A stretch of DNA of 15,932 bases from Lachnospiraceae bacterium UBA1760 (GCA_002314775.1 DCHE01000053.1:1-15932); one strand, 5' to 3'. Positions 1 to 6,678 are shown, counted from the first letter of the stretch. Numbers and translations: made by a program. The notes: generated by a model from the letters alone, not told the origin.

Positions 1-216
1 GAGTACAGACTTGATAAGGCAAACATTATCCACGTGCCAATTGGAAAGGCTTCTTTCACAGAGGAGCAGTTAACAGACAACTTCCAGACTTTAATAGACG
101 CTATAAATAAGGCTAAGCCAGCTGCTGCAAAGGGACAGTACCTTAAGAGCGTAGTAATCGCTTCTACAATGGGTCCTGGTGTTAAGCTTAACACAGTTAA
201 GTTAGCATCACAGTAG
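1..216 (+). CDS. rplA: 50S ribosomal protein L1, C-terminal part (5'-truncated by the window)
   Basis: Large-subunit ribosomal protein that forms the L1 stalk near the E site; in many bacteria it also represses its own operon by binding its mRNA. The first base of the window is in frame and 71 codons are visible before the TAG stop. The text shows the L1 C-terminal signature: HVPIGK near the start, the helix with LIDAINKAKP, and the closing block SVVIASTMGPGVKLN. A GTG inside this stretch is only an internal Val codon, not a start. The gene is followed by a terminator and then by non-ribosomal genes, so rplJ/rplL, usually next in Firmicutes, are not adjacent. Identification is firm; the N-terminal two thirds lie outside the window. 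Confidence 0.96.
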   Translation, partial: EYRLDKANIIHVPIGKASFTEEQLTDNFQTLIDAINKAKPAAAKGQYLKSVVIASTMGPGVKLNTVKLASQ

Positions 217-264
217 GTTTAAGCTACATTTTAGAACCGTATATTTAAATCGGAGATAAAAAAG

Positions 265-304
265 ACAGGTTTATCACTTAAATAAGTGCTAGACCTGTTT
301 TTTT
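265..304 (+). terminator. Rho-independent terminator after rplA
   Basis: Outer arms ACAGGT (265-270) and ACCTGT (293-298) enclose an inner stem CACTTA/TAAGTG with a two-base AA loop. A run of seven T's follows immediately. It separates the ribosomal operon from the carrier-protein operon. Confidence 0.85.
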
Positions 305-307
305 GTA

Positions 308-336
308 TTGATTTTAACTCATAATTTTAGTACAAT
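308..336 (+). promoter_or_regulatory. Probable sigma-A promoter of the carrier-protein operon
   Basis: TTGATT at 308-313 and TACAAT at 331-336 with a 17-base spacer, in the AT-rich gap between the rplA terminator and the carrier-protein start. It would give a leader of about 60 bases. No other pair in the gap is as good, but it is read by eye only. Confidence 0.55.
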
Positions 337-405
337 ATATATAAATAAATTTGTGTATTTCTTACATAATGTATAGGGGATAATCACATATAAGGAGGTT
401 GCATA

Positions 406-660
406 ATGGATAGAGAAAAAATCAATCAGGAACTCGTGAGCCTGATTCAGGCTGCCATGCCTGAGATTGATGGGGATGTAAGCTTAAGTGCATCGATCGT
501 TTCTGAATATGGCGTTAACTCAGTTTCAATCATTAGACTTATTGTTGCAATTGAGAGCAAATTTGGGGTTAGTTTTTCAGACTATGAGCTCGATTTAGCA
601 GGTTATGATTCGTTCTCGGATCTTGCAGCAGTAATTGAGAAGAAGCTAGAAGATAAATAG
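406..660 (+). CDS. Stand-alone acyl/peptidyl carrier protein
   Basis: Small acidic four-helix carrier protein of 84 residues that would carry an acyl or aminoacyl group as a thioester on a 4'-phosphopantetheine arm. The modification site is read as Ser39 in the motif YGVNSVSIIRL, with Asn in place of the Asp of the usual DSL motif of fatty-acid ACPs. The helix after it (RLIVAIESKFGVSF) has the normal ACP pattern. The start is ATG with AAGGAGG seven bases upstream. The next gene's AGGAGG begins directly after the stop codon, so the genes are very probably cotranscribed. The Asn-Ser motif, the neighbouring Sfp-type transferase and the lack of any fab gene suggest a dedicated secondary-metabolism or tailoring carrier rather than the fatty-acid AcpP. 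The cargo is unknown. Confidence 0.88.
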   Translation: MDREKINQELVSLIQAAMPEIDGDVSLSASIVSEYGVNSVSIIRLIVAIESKFGVSFSDYELDLAGYDSFSDLAAVIEKKLEDK

Positions 661-674
661 AGGAGGTTTGCAAG

Positions 675-1736
675 GTGACAAGTGTTAAGAAATTACCAGT
701 TACATACCCTACTATAACATCATGGCAGTGGCATGCAACTTTATTTTCAATTTTATCAAATGATGAGAATGCTAAGAAGTGGATATTCAGTAACTATATT
801 CAGCTTCGTTGCTATAATATTCAGGAAATCTTTACAGGTGATGAGATGCTTTTTGCAGACGTAATGCCTGGAAGCAGTTCTTTAAAGGAGTGCCCATATC
901 TTATCACAGCTCCAATTACAAGTGAGCAGATTGAAGCATACTGTGGCAATGTTATTGATTTCATCACAAAGACTATTGATGTAAATGGTTATGTATATGG
1001 TGTATTTGATGAGGCAAAGATTCTTTGCGACGCTGAGGTTGATTACAAGTTCCCTCACGAGCTCTTCATTTATGGATATGATTTAGAAAAAGAAGTGTTC
1101 TATGTTGGAGACTTTACCTTCAAGGATCACTACTCAAGAAGCGAGGTAAGCTTCAAGGATATAGAGAAGGGCTACAAGGATATTCAGGTTGGAGAGGACC
1201 ATACCTTCAAGGATGATTACAAGGGACACAGAGGTCTTTATGTAATAATGAAGAATACAGATTCTCCAGTTTATGAGCTTGACATTAAGCTCATTAAGGA
1301 TACTCTGAAGGAGTACCTTAACTCTATGGATACTAAGAATCATTTCCGTATGATGAGAAATAGATTTGACGATACAACCTTTGGCGTTAATGTTTATGAC
1401 AGAGTACTTGATACAATTAATAAGCAGGTAGCATCTGATGAGCCTGACTTTGATATCAGAGCACTCCACCTTATGTATGATCATAAGGTTCTCATGAATG
1501 AGAGACTTAAGTACCTTATGGCAAATGGCTATATCGAGTACAATGAGGATGTTCTTAAGGGCTACGGACTTGTAGTTAAGAATATGCTCGCAGCAAGAAA
1601 TCTTCTTGTTAGAATTTCTATTACAGGAGATTCCTCAGTTGCATCAAGATTCAAGATGTATCTTGATATTGCGAAGGAGAAGGAGGTAGGAGTCTTATTC
1701 AAGGTTCTTGCCGAGCTCGAAGAAAAGTACAGATAA
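675..1736 (+). CDS. BtrH-like (papain/C39-like fold) protein of a carrier-protein cluster, putative
   Basis: I do not recognise this 353-residue protein with certainty. It starts at GTG, eight bases after AGGAGG. The N-terminal half (about 1-195) has a block resembling BtrH-type and C39-like proteins: SWQWHATLFSIL at 16-27, then FPHELFIYGYD at 126-136 followed by FYVGDF at 142-147. This gives a candidate His128 and the acidic residues Asp136 and Asp146. BtrH in butirosin synthesis moves an acyl group from a carrier protein to an amine, and proteins of this look occur near NRPS genes. No Cys lies in the helix where the family nucleophile would sit; the Cys residues are at 46, 73, 90 and 118. 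The C-terminal half is helical and charged. No signal peptide or membrane segment is seen. Lying between a carrier protein and its activating enzyme, it is most likely the enzyme or partner that uses the loaded carrier; that role is inference. Confidence 0.6.
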   Translation: MTSVKKLPVTYPTITSWQWHATLFSILSNDENAKKWIFSNYIQLRCYNIQEIFTGDEMLFADVMPGSSSLKECPYLITAPITSEQIEAYCGNVIDFITKTIDVNGYVYGVFDEAKILCDAEVDYKFPHELFIYGYDLEKEVFYVGDFTFKDHYSRSEVSFKDIEKGYKDIQVGEDHTFKDDYKGHRGLYVIMKNTDSPVYELDIKLIKDTLKEYLNSMDTKNHFRMMRNRFDDTTFGVNVYDRVLDTINKQVASDEPDFDIRALHLMYDHKVLMNERLKYLMANGYIEYNEDVLKGYGLVVKNMLAARNLLVRISITGDSSVASRFKMYLDIAKEKEVGVLFKVLAELEEKYR

Positions 1737-1776
1737 AAAACAGATTAAAAAACTGTAACAGGTAGATTTATGGCTG

Positions 1777-1804
1777 ACTCCAGAATGGGAAACTGTTCTG
1801 GAGT
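1777..1804 (+). promoter_or_regulatory. Intercistronic hairpin in front of the phosphopantetheinyl transferase gene
   Basis: A perfect nine-base inverted repeat, ACTCCAGAA (1777-1785) and TTCTGGAGT (1796-1804), encloses a ten-base loop and is followed by TAAGCTTTTTAG. It lies in the 90-base gap between the 353-residue gene and the transferase. It could be a weak terminator/attenuator, an mRNA-stabilising element or a processing site. It also argues that the in-frame ATG at 1770 is not the start, because the hairpin would then be coding. Confidence 0.6.
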
Positions 1805-1826
1805 TAAGCTTTTTAGAGAGAGTATT

Positions 1827-2507
1827 ATGAGTAAGGTAAAGCTTTATATTCTAAAAACTTCATATGAAGAAATTGTTCCTATCCTTCATACCGCAATTGA
1901 TAAGCTGTGTGAATATAGAAGAAGCAAGGTAGAAAAGCTTAAGCTAGAAAAGCCTAAGGCTGAGATGCTTGCTACCGGGCTTTTGTGGCAGCACGCCCTT
2001 TCGGAAAGTGGATTCGGACAATCCCTTGACAGCGTGGTTCTTGGGGAAAATGGCAAGCCATTTGTTCAGGGTATAGAGTTTAATATATCCAACAAGGAGG
2101 AGATGGTTGTTGTCGCCATTTCCGACACTGAGGTCGGGGTTGATGTCGAGAGTAAGTCAGATAATGGACTCAGGATAACGAAAAGGTTTTACACGAAAGA
2201 GGAGCAGGATTATGTCCTTTCGGGTTTGACATTTGAGGAGGCCTGTGAGAAGGAGACTGAAGAAATGATGAAAAGGTTCAGAACAGTCTGGACTATGAAG
2301 GAGGCATATATTAAGCTTACAGGGACGGGAATGAAGGTTCCTGTATCCAAGGTTGCTACAAGCCCTGATACTCTTACTGCAAGAGTAGAAGATAAGGTCG
2401 CGTATTACAAGCTTCTTAGCTATAGAACACATGAAATAGCAGTGGCTCAGTATGAGAGGCCTGATGAGATTGAGATAAATGAGGTTAGCCTTGCAAATAT
2501 CCTGTAA
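1827..2507 (+). CDS. Sfp-type 4'-phosphopantetheinyl transferase
   Basis: Transfers the phosphopantetheine arm of coenzyme A to the active Ser of carrier proteins, turning them from apo to holo form; cytoplasmic and Mg2+ dependent. At 226 residues it has the length of the Sfp family. Motifs seen: GENGKP (73-78), GVDVE with the metal ligands Asp106 and Glu108, RFYTKEE (120-126), and WTMKEAYIK with Glu159 and Lys163. The motif normally ending in SHS reads FNISNKE (85-91), so Asn89 stands where Sfp has its CoA-contacting His. The start is placed at ATG 1827 because MSKVKLYIL aligns with the usual family N-terminus and AGAGAG precedes it; the upstream in-frame ATG at 1770 would place a hairpin inside the gene. 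The obvious local substrate is the carrier protein two genes upstream. Confidence 0.92.
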   Translation: MSKVKLYILKTSYEEIVPILHTAIDKLCEYRRSKVEKLKLEKPKAEMLATGLLWQHALSESGFGQSLDSVVLGENGKPFVQGIEFNISNKEEMVVVAISDTEVGVDVESKSDNGLRITKRFYTKEEQDYVLSGLTFEEACEKETEEMMKRFRTVWTMKEAYIKLTGTGMKVPVSKVATSPDTLTARVEDKVAYYKLLSYRTHEIAVAQYERPDEIEINEVSLANIL

Positions 2508-2525
2508 AAAATATTCAAATAAATC

Positions 2526-2554
2526 TTGACAAAATAAATACTATTTCATATAAT
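2526..2554 (+). promoter_or_regulatory. Strong sigma-A promoter of tRNA-Arg
   Basis: Perfect consensus TTGACA (2526-2531) and TATAAT (2549-2554) with the ideal 17-base spacer, ending 11 bases before the mature tRNA sequence. Confidence 0.93.
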
Positions 2555-2565
2555 ACATACGTTGC

Positions 2566-2639
2566 GTGCGTTTAGCTCAGCTGGATAGAGCGTTTGGCTA
2601 CGGACCAAAAGGCCGGGGGTTCGAATCCTCTAACGCACA
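2566..2639 (+). tRNA. tRNA-Arg (anticodon ACG)
   Basis: The acceptor arms GTGCGTT (2566-2572) and AACGCAC (2632-2638) pair perfectly. The D-arm starts TAGCTCAG, and the anticodon stem TTTGG/CCAAA encloses the loop CTACGGA, giving anticodon ACG (A34 expected to be edited to inosine, reading CGN). The T-loop TTCGAAT sits on a stem with two G-U pairs. The discriminator is A2639 and no CCA is encoded, so it must be added by the CCA-adding enzyme. Confidence 0.95.
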
Positions 2640-2642
2640 TAC

Positions 2643-2673
2643 AAAAAGCCGAAGATTTGATCTTCGGCTTTTT
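2643..2673 (+). terminator. Rho-independent terminator of tRNA-Arg
   Basis: A perfect 14-base stem, AAAAAGCCGAAGAT (2643-2656) and ATCTTCGGCTTTTT (2660-2673), with a three-base loop. Because it has A's on one side and T's on the other, it can also act on the minus strand as a second stop for the DUF1846 gene. Confidence 0.93.
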
Positions 2674-2689
2674 CATTTGATAGTTTATA

Positions 2690-2728
2690 ATAGGCAGCGT
2701 CAACCTTTTGTAGGTTGACGCTGCCTAT
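2690..2728 (-). terminator. Hairpin at the end of the DUF1846 gene, probable terminator
   Basis: A perfect 16-base stem with arms at 2690-2705 and 2713-2728 and a seven-base loop, starting eight bases past the minus-strand stop codon. On the minus strand it is followed by TATAAACT, a poor T-tract, so efficient termination may need the next hairpin at 2643-2673. Confidence 0.75.
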
Positions 2729-2735
2729 ATATATC

Positions 2736-4208
2736 TTAATCAATCTTATGCTCGTAAACAGCATCATTTGTAACTCTGATACCAAGCTTCTTAAAGGTGT
2801 TGTAATCAACGCCCGAGAGAATAACTGTTGTGTGAAGCTCACAGTTTCTAAGCTTTGGAAGCTGCTCAAGTGCAAGGCGGGCATTCTCATCATTTGCCGC
2901 ACAGGTTGAAAGGGCAATCAAGATTTCGTCTGTATGAAGACGAGGATTCTTGCTTCCAAGGTAGGAGGTCTTCAGTGTCTGGATTGGCTCGATAAATGAT
3001 CTTGGGATGAGATGTACTGAATCCTCAATACCACCAAGCTGCTTAACTGCATTGAGAAGTGCAGCTGATGCACAGCCGAGCAGGTCTGAAGTTTTTCCAG
3101 TGATGATTGTACCATCAGAAAGCTCAATTGCTGCAGCTGGGGAATTGGTCTCTTCTGCAACCTTTGCAGCAGCTGGAACTACAGCTCTGTCATTTACGGT
3201 AATCTTAGCCTGCTTTAAAAGAAGCTCCTGCTTGTAAACCTCGTCCTTTGTTGCCTCGTCCTTTGCAAATCTGTTTAAGGACTGGTAGTAACGTCTTATA
3301 ATTTCCTGCTTTGAAGCCTCAGCACAGGCATCGTCATCAATGATGCAGTTACCTGCCATATTAACTCCCATGTCAGTAGGCGACTTGTAAGGACACTCTC
3401 CATAGATACCCTCGAACATCGCAGCGAGGACAGGATAAATCTCTATGTCTCTGTTGTAGTTGACGGTTGTGACACCGTATGCCTCAAGATGGAATGGGTC
3501 AATCATATTCACATCATTTAAGTCGGCAGTAGCAGCCTCGTATGCAAGGTTGACAGGGTGCTTTAATGGAATGTTCCAGATTGGAAATGTCTCAAACTTA
3601 GCATAGCCTGCCTTTATACCGCGCTTATTCTCATGGTAAAGCTGAGATAAGCAGGTTGCCATCTTTCCTGAACCAGGACCGGGTGCAGTTACGATGACAA
3701 GTGGACGGCTGGTAATAACGTAATCGTTTTTGCCGTAGCCCTCGTCACTAACAATCTTATCAACGTTGTTTGGATATCCGTCGATAGAGTAGTGATGGTA
3801 AACATTTATACCCATATGCTCAAGCTTTGTCTGGAATACCTGAGAGGATACATGACCTGTGTATCTTGTGATTACAACGCTGCTTACATATAAGCCAATT
3901 TCCTTGTAAATTCCAATGAGACGAATAACATCCTCATCGTAAGGGATTCCGATATCGTGTCTGATCTTGTTCTTTTCTATGTCGGCTGCGTTGATTGAGA
4001 TGATGACCTCTGCCTGATCGCTCAGCTGAAGAAGCATCTGAAGCTTACTGTCAGGAGCAAAGCCAGGAAGAACTCTGGATGCGTGGTAATCATCAAAAAG
4101 CTTACCACCGAACTCAAGATAAAGCTTGTCGCCGAAATGACTTATACGCTCTCTGATATGCTCTGACTGCATTGAGAGGTACTTTTGATTGTCAAAACCA
4201 ATTTTCAT
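2736..4208 (-). CDS. DUF1846 family protein
   Basis: A conserved 490-residue cytoplasmic protein of the DUF1846 family, common in Firmicutes and of unestablished function. It begins MKIGFDNQKYL and carries a glycine-rich, P-loop-like stretch APGPGSGKMA with Lys182, which suggests nucleotide binding. The family hallmark regions are all present: the LYLEFGGKL block near residue 29, the DPFHLEAYG block, and the Cys-containing ALSTCAANDENA block near the C-terminus. It starts at ATG with GAGGG placed well upstream on the minus strand. It stands alone between two tRNA genes and is closed by its own hairpin. No signal peptide or membrane segment is seen. Family assignment is firm; function is not known. 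Confidence 0.9.
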   Translation of the reverse strand: MKIGFDNQKYLSMQSEHIRERISHFGDKLYLEFGGKLFDDYHASRVLPGFAPDSKLQMLLQLSDQAEVIISINAADIEKNKIRHDIGIPYDEDVIRLIGIYKEIGLYVSSVVITRYTGHVSSQVFQTKLEHMGINVYHHYSIDGYPNNVDKIVSDEGYGKNDYVITSRPLVIVTAPGPGSGKMATCLSQLYHENKRGIKAGYAKFETFPIWNIPLKHPVNLAYEAATADLNDVNMIDPFHLEAYGVTTVNYNRDIEIYPVLAAMFEGIYGECPYKSPTDMGVNMAGNCIIDDDACAEASKQEIIRRYYQSLNRFAKDEATKDEVYKQELLLKQAKITVNDRAVVPAAAKVAEETNSPAAAIELSDGTIITGKTSDLLGCASAALLNAVKQLGGIEDSVHLIPRSFIEPIQTLKTSYLGSKNPRLHTDEILIALSTCAANDENARLALEQLPKLRNCELHTTVILSGVDYNTFKKLGIRVTNDAVYEHKID

Positions 4209-4279
4209 TATACTACCCTCGATTCTTATTAATTTAAAAAAATATCTGATTCAAATTCCCTTTATTAATTCAGATACCA

Positions 4280-4306
4280 CATACTGTATGATAGTTTATC
4301 ATTATA
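4280..4306 (-). promoter_or_regulatory. Candidate -10 box with overlapping palindromes upstream of the DUF1846 gene
   Basis: On the minus strand TATAAT (plus 4301-4306) is a candidate -10 about 95 bases before the start codon; no good -35 is seen at 17 bases. Two inverted repeats lie at and just downstream of it, CATAC-T-GTATG (4280-4290) and ATGATA-gtt-TATCAT (4288-4302), a typical layout for a repressor operator. This is suggestive only. Confidence 0.35.
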
Positions 4307-4363
4307 TTTGAAAATTCGCACTAAAAAAATACAATATATAATTATTTTTTTATGCTAATTAAT

Positions 4364-4405
4364 TTAAAAAAATAAAGGTCCTGAAGAAACCTTCAAGACC
4401 TTTTT
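4364..4405 (-). terminator. Rho-independent terminator of tRNA-Gln
   Basis: On the minus strand AAAAAGGTC pairs with GACCTTT through an inner TGAAG/CTTCA stem with one mismatch and a four-base loop. It is followed by TTTATTTTTTT (plus 4364-4376 read in reverse) and lies just after the tRNA 3' end. Confidence 0.88.
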
Positions 4406-4408
4406 GAG

Positions 4409-4481
4409 CTGGGCTACAAGGATTCGAACCTTGAAAATGCTGGAGTCAGAGTCCAGTGCCTTACCATTTGGCGATAGCCCA
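4409..4481 (-). tRNA. tRNA-Gln (anticodon CTG)
   Basis: Read on the minus strand, the acceptor arms TGGGCTA and TAGCCCA pair perfectly. The anticodon stem CTGGA/TCCAG encloses CTCTGAC, giving anticodon CTG for the CAG codon. The T-arm is CAAGG-TTCGAAT-CCTTG. The discriminator is G, as expected for glutamine tRNAs, and CCA is not encoded. The CTG isoacceptor normally accompanies a TTG isoacceptor elsewhere in the genome. Confidence 0.94.
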
Positions 4482-4520
4482 ATATTTTGTTTTTGTCGAT
4501 GTATCTCAGCGACGAATGTT

Positions 4521-4549
4521 ATATTACTACATAATAATGCAAAATGCAA
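4521..4549 (-). promoter_or_regulatory. Probable promoter of tRNA-Gln
   Basis: On the minus strand TTGCAT (plus 4544-4549) and TAATAT (plus 4521-4526) with a 17-base spacer, about 40 bases upstream of the tRNA. Confidence 0.6.
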
Positions 4550-4621
4550 GCCTTTTTTTGAAAAAAAATAAAATATTTATTATTTGACAAAATGTATAGA
4601 AAAATCTTATTACAAATCACG

Positions 4622-4651
4622 TTGACAAAAGCTTTATTACTATTATATAAC
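4622..4651 (+). promoter_or_regulatory. Probable promoter of the EamA permease gene
   Basis: A perfect TTGACA at 4622-4627 with TATATA (16-base spacer) or TATAAC (18-base spacer) at 4644-4651. A second perfect TTGACA at 4584-4589 has TTATTA 17 bases on, so the gene may have two start sites. Confidence 0.65.
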
Positions 4652-4713
4652 TAATTTCGGCAGACCAGCGAGGCTTTGGTTTGTATAATCTAAATGGTGG
4701 TGTTTGGCTTATT

Positions 4714-5694
4714 ATGGCTACGAAGGATGAATTTCTAAATAAAGAAAATAATATAAATACAAATAAAGAAGATTTTCTTAAAAAGAATATTGTTGTGGCA
4801 GCTGGGGCGTTTATCTGCTGCCTTCTCTGGGGAAGTGCATTTCCCTGCATCAAGCTTGGATATGGTTTCAGTGGAATAGCGGCTTCGGATACCGCGTCGC
4901 AGATTTTGTACGCAGGAGTCAGATTTACCCTTGCTGGAATCTTTACTATTATTATAGGTAGTCTTGCATCGAGAAAACTCCTTGTACCTAAGAAGGAGGC
5001 GGTTCCTAAGATTCTTTGGTTATGCATCCTGCAGACGGTGCTTCAGTATGCTTTCTTTTATATTGGGCTTGCCAGGACCACTGGCGTTAAGGCATCGATA
5101 ATAGAGGCCGTAAATGTATTTGTGGCTATTTTCGTTTCAGCTCTTTTGTTCAGGCAGGAGAAGCTTACAGCTAGGAAGCTTCTTGGAAGTCTGGTTGGCT
5201 TTGCGGGAGTGGTGCTTATAAATGTAATAGGTGGTTCAGACGGACTCGGAGGCTTTACATTTTTCGGCGATGGTTTCATCTTCCTGTCCACAGTAAGCTA
5301 TGCTTTTTCATCTGTATATCTTAAGAAGTATTCAAAAACTGAGAGTCCGGTAATGATGTCAGGGTACCAATTTGTTATGGGCGGAATTATTATGGCCGTG
5401 GCAGGCTTTGCTATGGGCGGTGAGTTTTCACTTGGCACGACGAACAGTATTTTGATGCTCGTATACTTAGGCCTTGTGTCAGCCATTGCGTATTCGCTGT
5501 GGGGAATTTTGCTTAAGCATAACGAGGTTAGTAAGGTCGCAGTGTTTGGATTTATGAATCCGATGTTCGGCGCAATTTTGTCATATCTTCTCCTTGATGA
5601 GGGGGCAAGGTTTGGTCTTCTCAGTATGACCTCACTTGTGCTTGTGTGCATAGGAATATTTATCTGCAACAGGAAGAAAAAAGCTGACAGCTGA
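4714..5694 (+). CDS. EamA / DMT-superfamily permease
   Basis: Integral membrane transporter of the drug/metabolite transporter superfamily, 326 residues, with a layout for about ten membrane helices in two EamA repeats. The first repeat opens with GAFICCLLWGSAFPCIKLGY, where the WGSAFP block is typical of the family's helix 1. The second begins near FGDGFIFLSTVSYAFSSVYLK. A charged hydrophilic N-terminus of about 25 residues precedes helix 1 and the tail ends in basic residues (NRKKKADS). The start is put at ATG 4714, with GGTGG upstream as a modest ribosome binding site; the open frame extends to a TTG at 4681 that I reject. Substrate cannot be read from sequence; exporters of amino acids or metabolites are usual in the family. 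It has its own promoter, and another promoter lies right after its stop. Confidence 0.88.
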   Translation: MATKDEFLNKENNINTNKEDFLKKNIVVAAGAFICCLLWGSAFPCIKLGYGFSGIAASDTASQILYAGVRFTLAGIFTIIIGSLASRKLLVPKKEAVPKILWLCILQTVLQYAFFYIGLARTTGVKASIIEAVNVFVAIFVSALLFRQEKLTARKLLGSLVGFAGVVLINVIGGSDGLGGFTFFGDGFIFLSTVSYAFSSVYLKKYSKTESPVMMSGYQFVMGGIIMAVAGFAMGGEFSLGTTNSILMLVYLGLVSAIAYSLWGILLKHNEVSKVAVFGFMNPMFGAILSYLLLDEGARFGLLSMTSLVLVCIGIFICNRKKKADS

Positions 5695-5696
5695 TT

Positions 5697-5725
5697 TTGA
5701 CAGTGGGCATAATTAATGCTAATAT
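5697..5725 (+). promoter_or_regulatory. Promoter of the cvfB-ridA pair
   Basis: TTGACA (5697-5702) and TAATAT (5720-5725) with a 17-base spacer, starting just after the permease stop codon and 55 bases before the next start. No terminator is seen between the permease and this promoter, so some readthrough is likely. Confidence 0.75.
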
Positions 5726-5779
5726 TGACCTTGTAGGGAAATTATGTAATTTAAAACTAAAAGAACGGAGAAACATGCT

Positions 5780-6652
5780 ATGGGAAATATGAATAATATT
5801 AATAATATGGAAAATAATCAGACAAAAAAGATGGAGCTTGGCTTATGGAACGACCTCGTAGTTTCCAGAAGAAAGGATTTTGGAGTGTATCTTTCAGATG
5901 GAGAGAGTGATGTGCTTCTTCCTCAAAAGCAGGTTCCAGAGGGAACTAAGATTGGAGACACAATCTCTGTTTTCGTATATAAGGATTCTCAGGACAGACT
6001 TATCTCAACAACAAATGTACCACTTATCACAGTTGGTGAGATAAAGAAGCTTAAGGTTAAGAGCGTCGCAAATTTTGGAGCATTTGTAGAGTGCGGACTT
6101 GAGAGAGATGTATTTCTTCCGTTTAAGGAGCAAAGCTGTAAGGTGCAGGAGGGCAAGGAATATCTCTTTAGAATGTACGTAGATAAGACAGGAAGACTCT
6201 GTGTATCCATGAGAATTTACAACTACCTGCAGCCGAATGACAAGTACCAGAAGGGCGACAGGGTTGAGGGTACGATCTATGAGTACAAGAAGGGCTTTGG
6301 AGCCTTAGTTGCAATCGATGGCATTTACTCAGGACTTATTCATGAGAGCGAGCTGTTCCAGAAGGTTTTTGTGGGTGATACAGTAACCGCAAGAGTAATC
6401 AAGGTCAGAGAGGATGGAAAAACTGATCTTGCTCTTCGTGACGAGGCCTACAGACAGATTGAGGAGGACTCAGAGATGGTATTCTCGGTTATTGAGAGCT
6501 ACGACGGAGTGCTTCCATTTACGGACAAGGCATCAAAGGATATCATACTTAAGGAATTTGGACTCAGCAAAAATGCATTTAAGAGAGCTGTAGGACATCT
6601 TCTTAAGGAAGGAAGAGTAGAGATAACTGAGACTTCGATTAGAATTAAATAA
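5780..6652 (+). CDS. cvfB: S1 RNA-binding domain protein, CvfB family
   Basis: RNA-binding protein of the CvfB/YitL family, 290 residues, with repeated S1-like OB folds followed by a C-terminal winged helix. In Staphylococcus the family affects virulence-gene and RNA metabolism. Visible parts: a first S1-like unit (about 20-75, KDFGVYL), a second (about 85-145, VKSVANFGAFVECG), a third (about 155-215, GDRVEGTIYEYKKGFGALVAIDGIYSGLIHESEL), and the closing wHTH with LPFTDKASKD and LSKNAFKRAVGHLLKEG. The first 17 residues are an Asn-rich lead not needed for the fold; the next in-frame Met (residue 18) is an alternative start. GGAG lies about ten bases before ATG 5780. ridA follows after 26 bases with its own strong ribosome binding site, so the two are probably cotranscribed. 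Confidence 0.9.
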   Translation: MGNMNNINNMENNQTKKMELGLWNDLVVSRRKDFGVYLSDGESDVLLPQKQVPEGTKIGDTISVFVYKDSQDRLISTTNVPLITVGEIKKLKVKSVANFGAFVECGLERDVFLPFKEQSCKVQEGKEYLFRMYVDKTGRLCVSMRIYNYLQPNDKYQKGDRVEGTIYEYKKGFGALVAIDGIYSGLIHESELFQKVFVGDTVTARVIKVREDGKTDLALRDEAYRQIEEDSEMVFSVIESYDGVLPFTDKASKDIILKEFGLSKNAFKRAVGHLLKEGRVEITETSIRIK

Positions 6653-6678
6653 TTTTACTATAAAAGGAGACATGAAAT

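Noticed and set aside
1770..1826. Upstream in-frame ATG for the phosphopantetheinyl transferase
   Set aside because: It adds 19 residues not seen in the family, is largely filled by a perfect hairpin, and ATG 1827 fits the usual N-terminus.
4288..4302. Fur-like box ATGATA-gtt-TATCAT
   Set aside because: Arms and spacing do not fit the 7-1-7 Fur pattern; kept only as a generic inverted repeat.
2566..4481. tRNA-bounded genomic island or integration site
   Set aside because: Two tRNA genes flank the DUF1846 gene, but there is no integrase, no repeated tRNA 3' end, and the enclosed gene is a common backbone gene.
4681..4713. TTG start for the EamA permease
   Set aside because: No ribosome binding site is seen for it, and ATG 4714 leaves a normal hydrophilic N-terminus.
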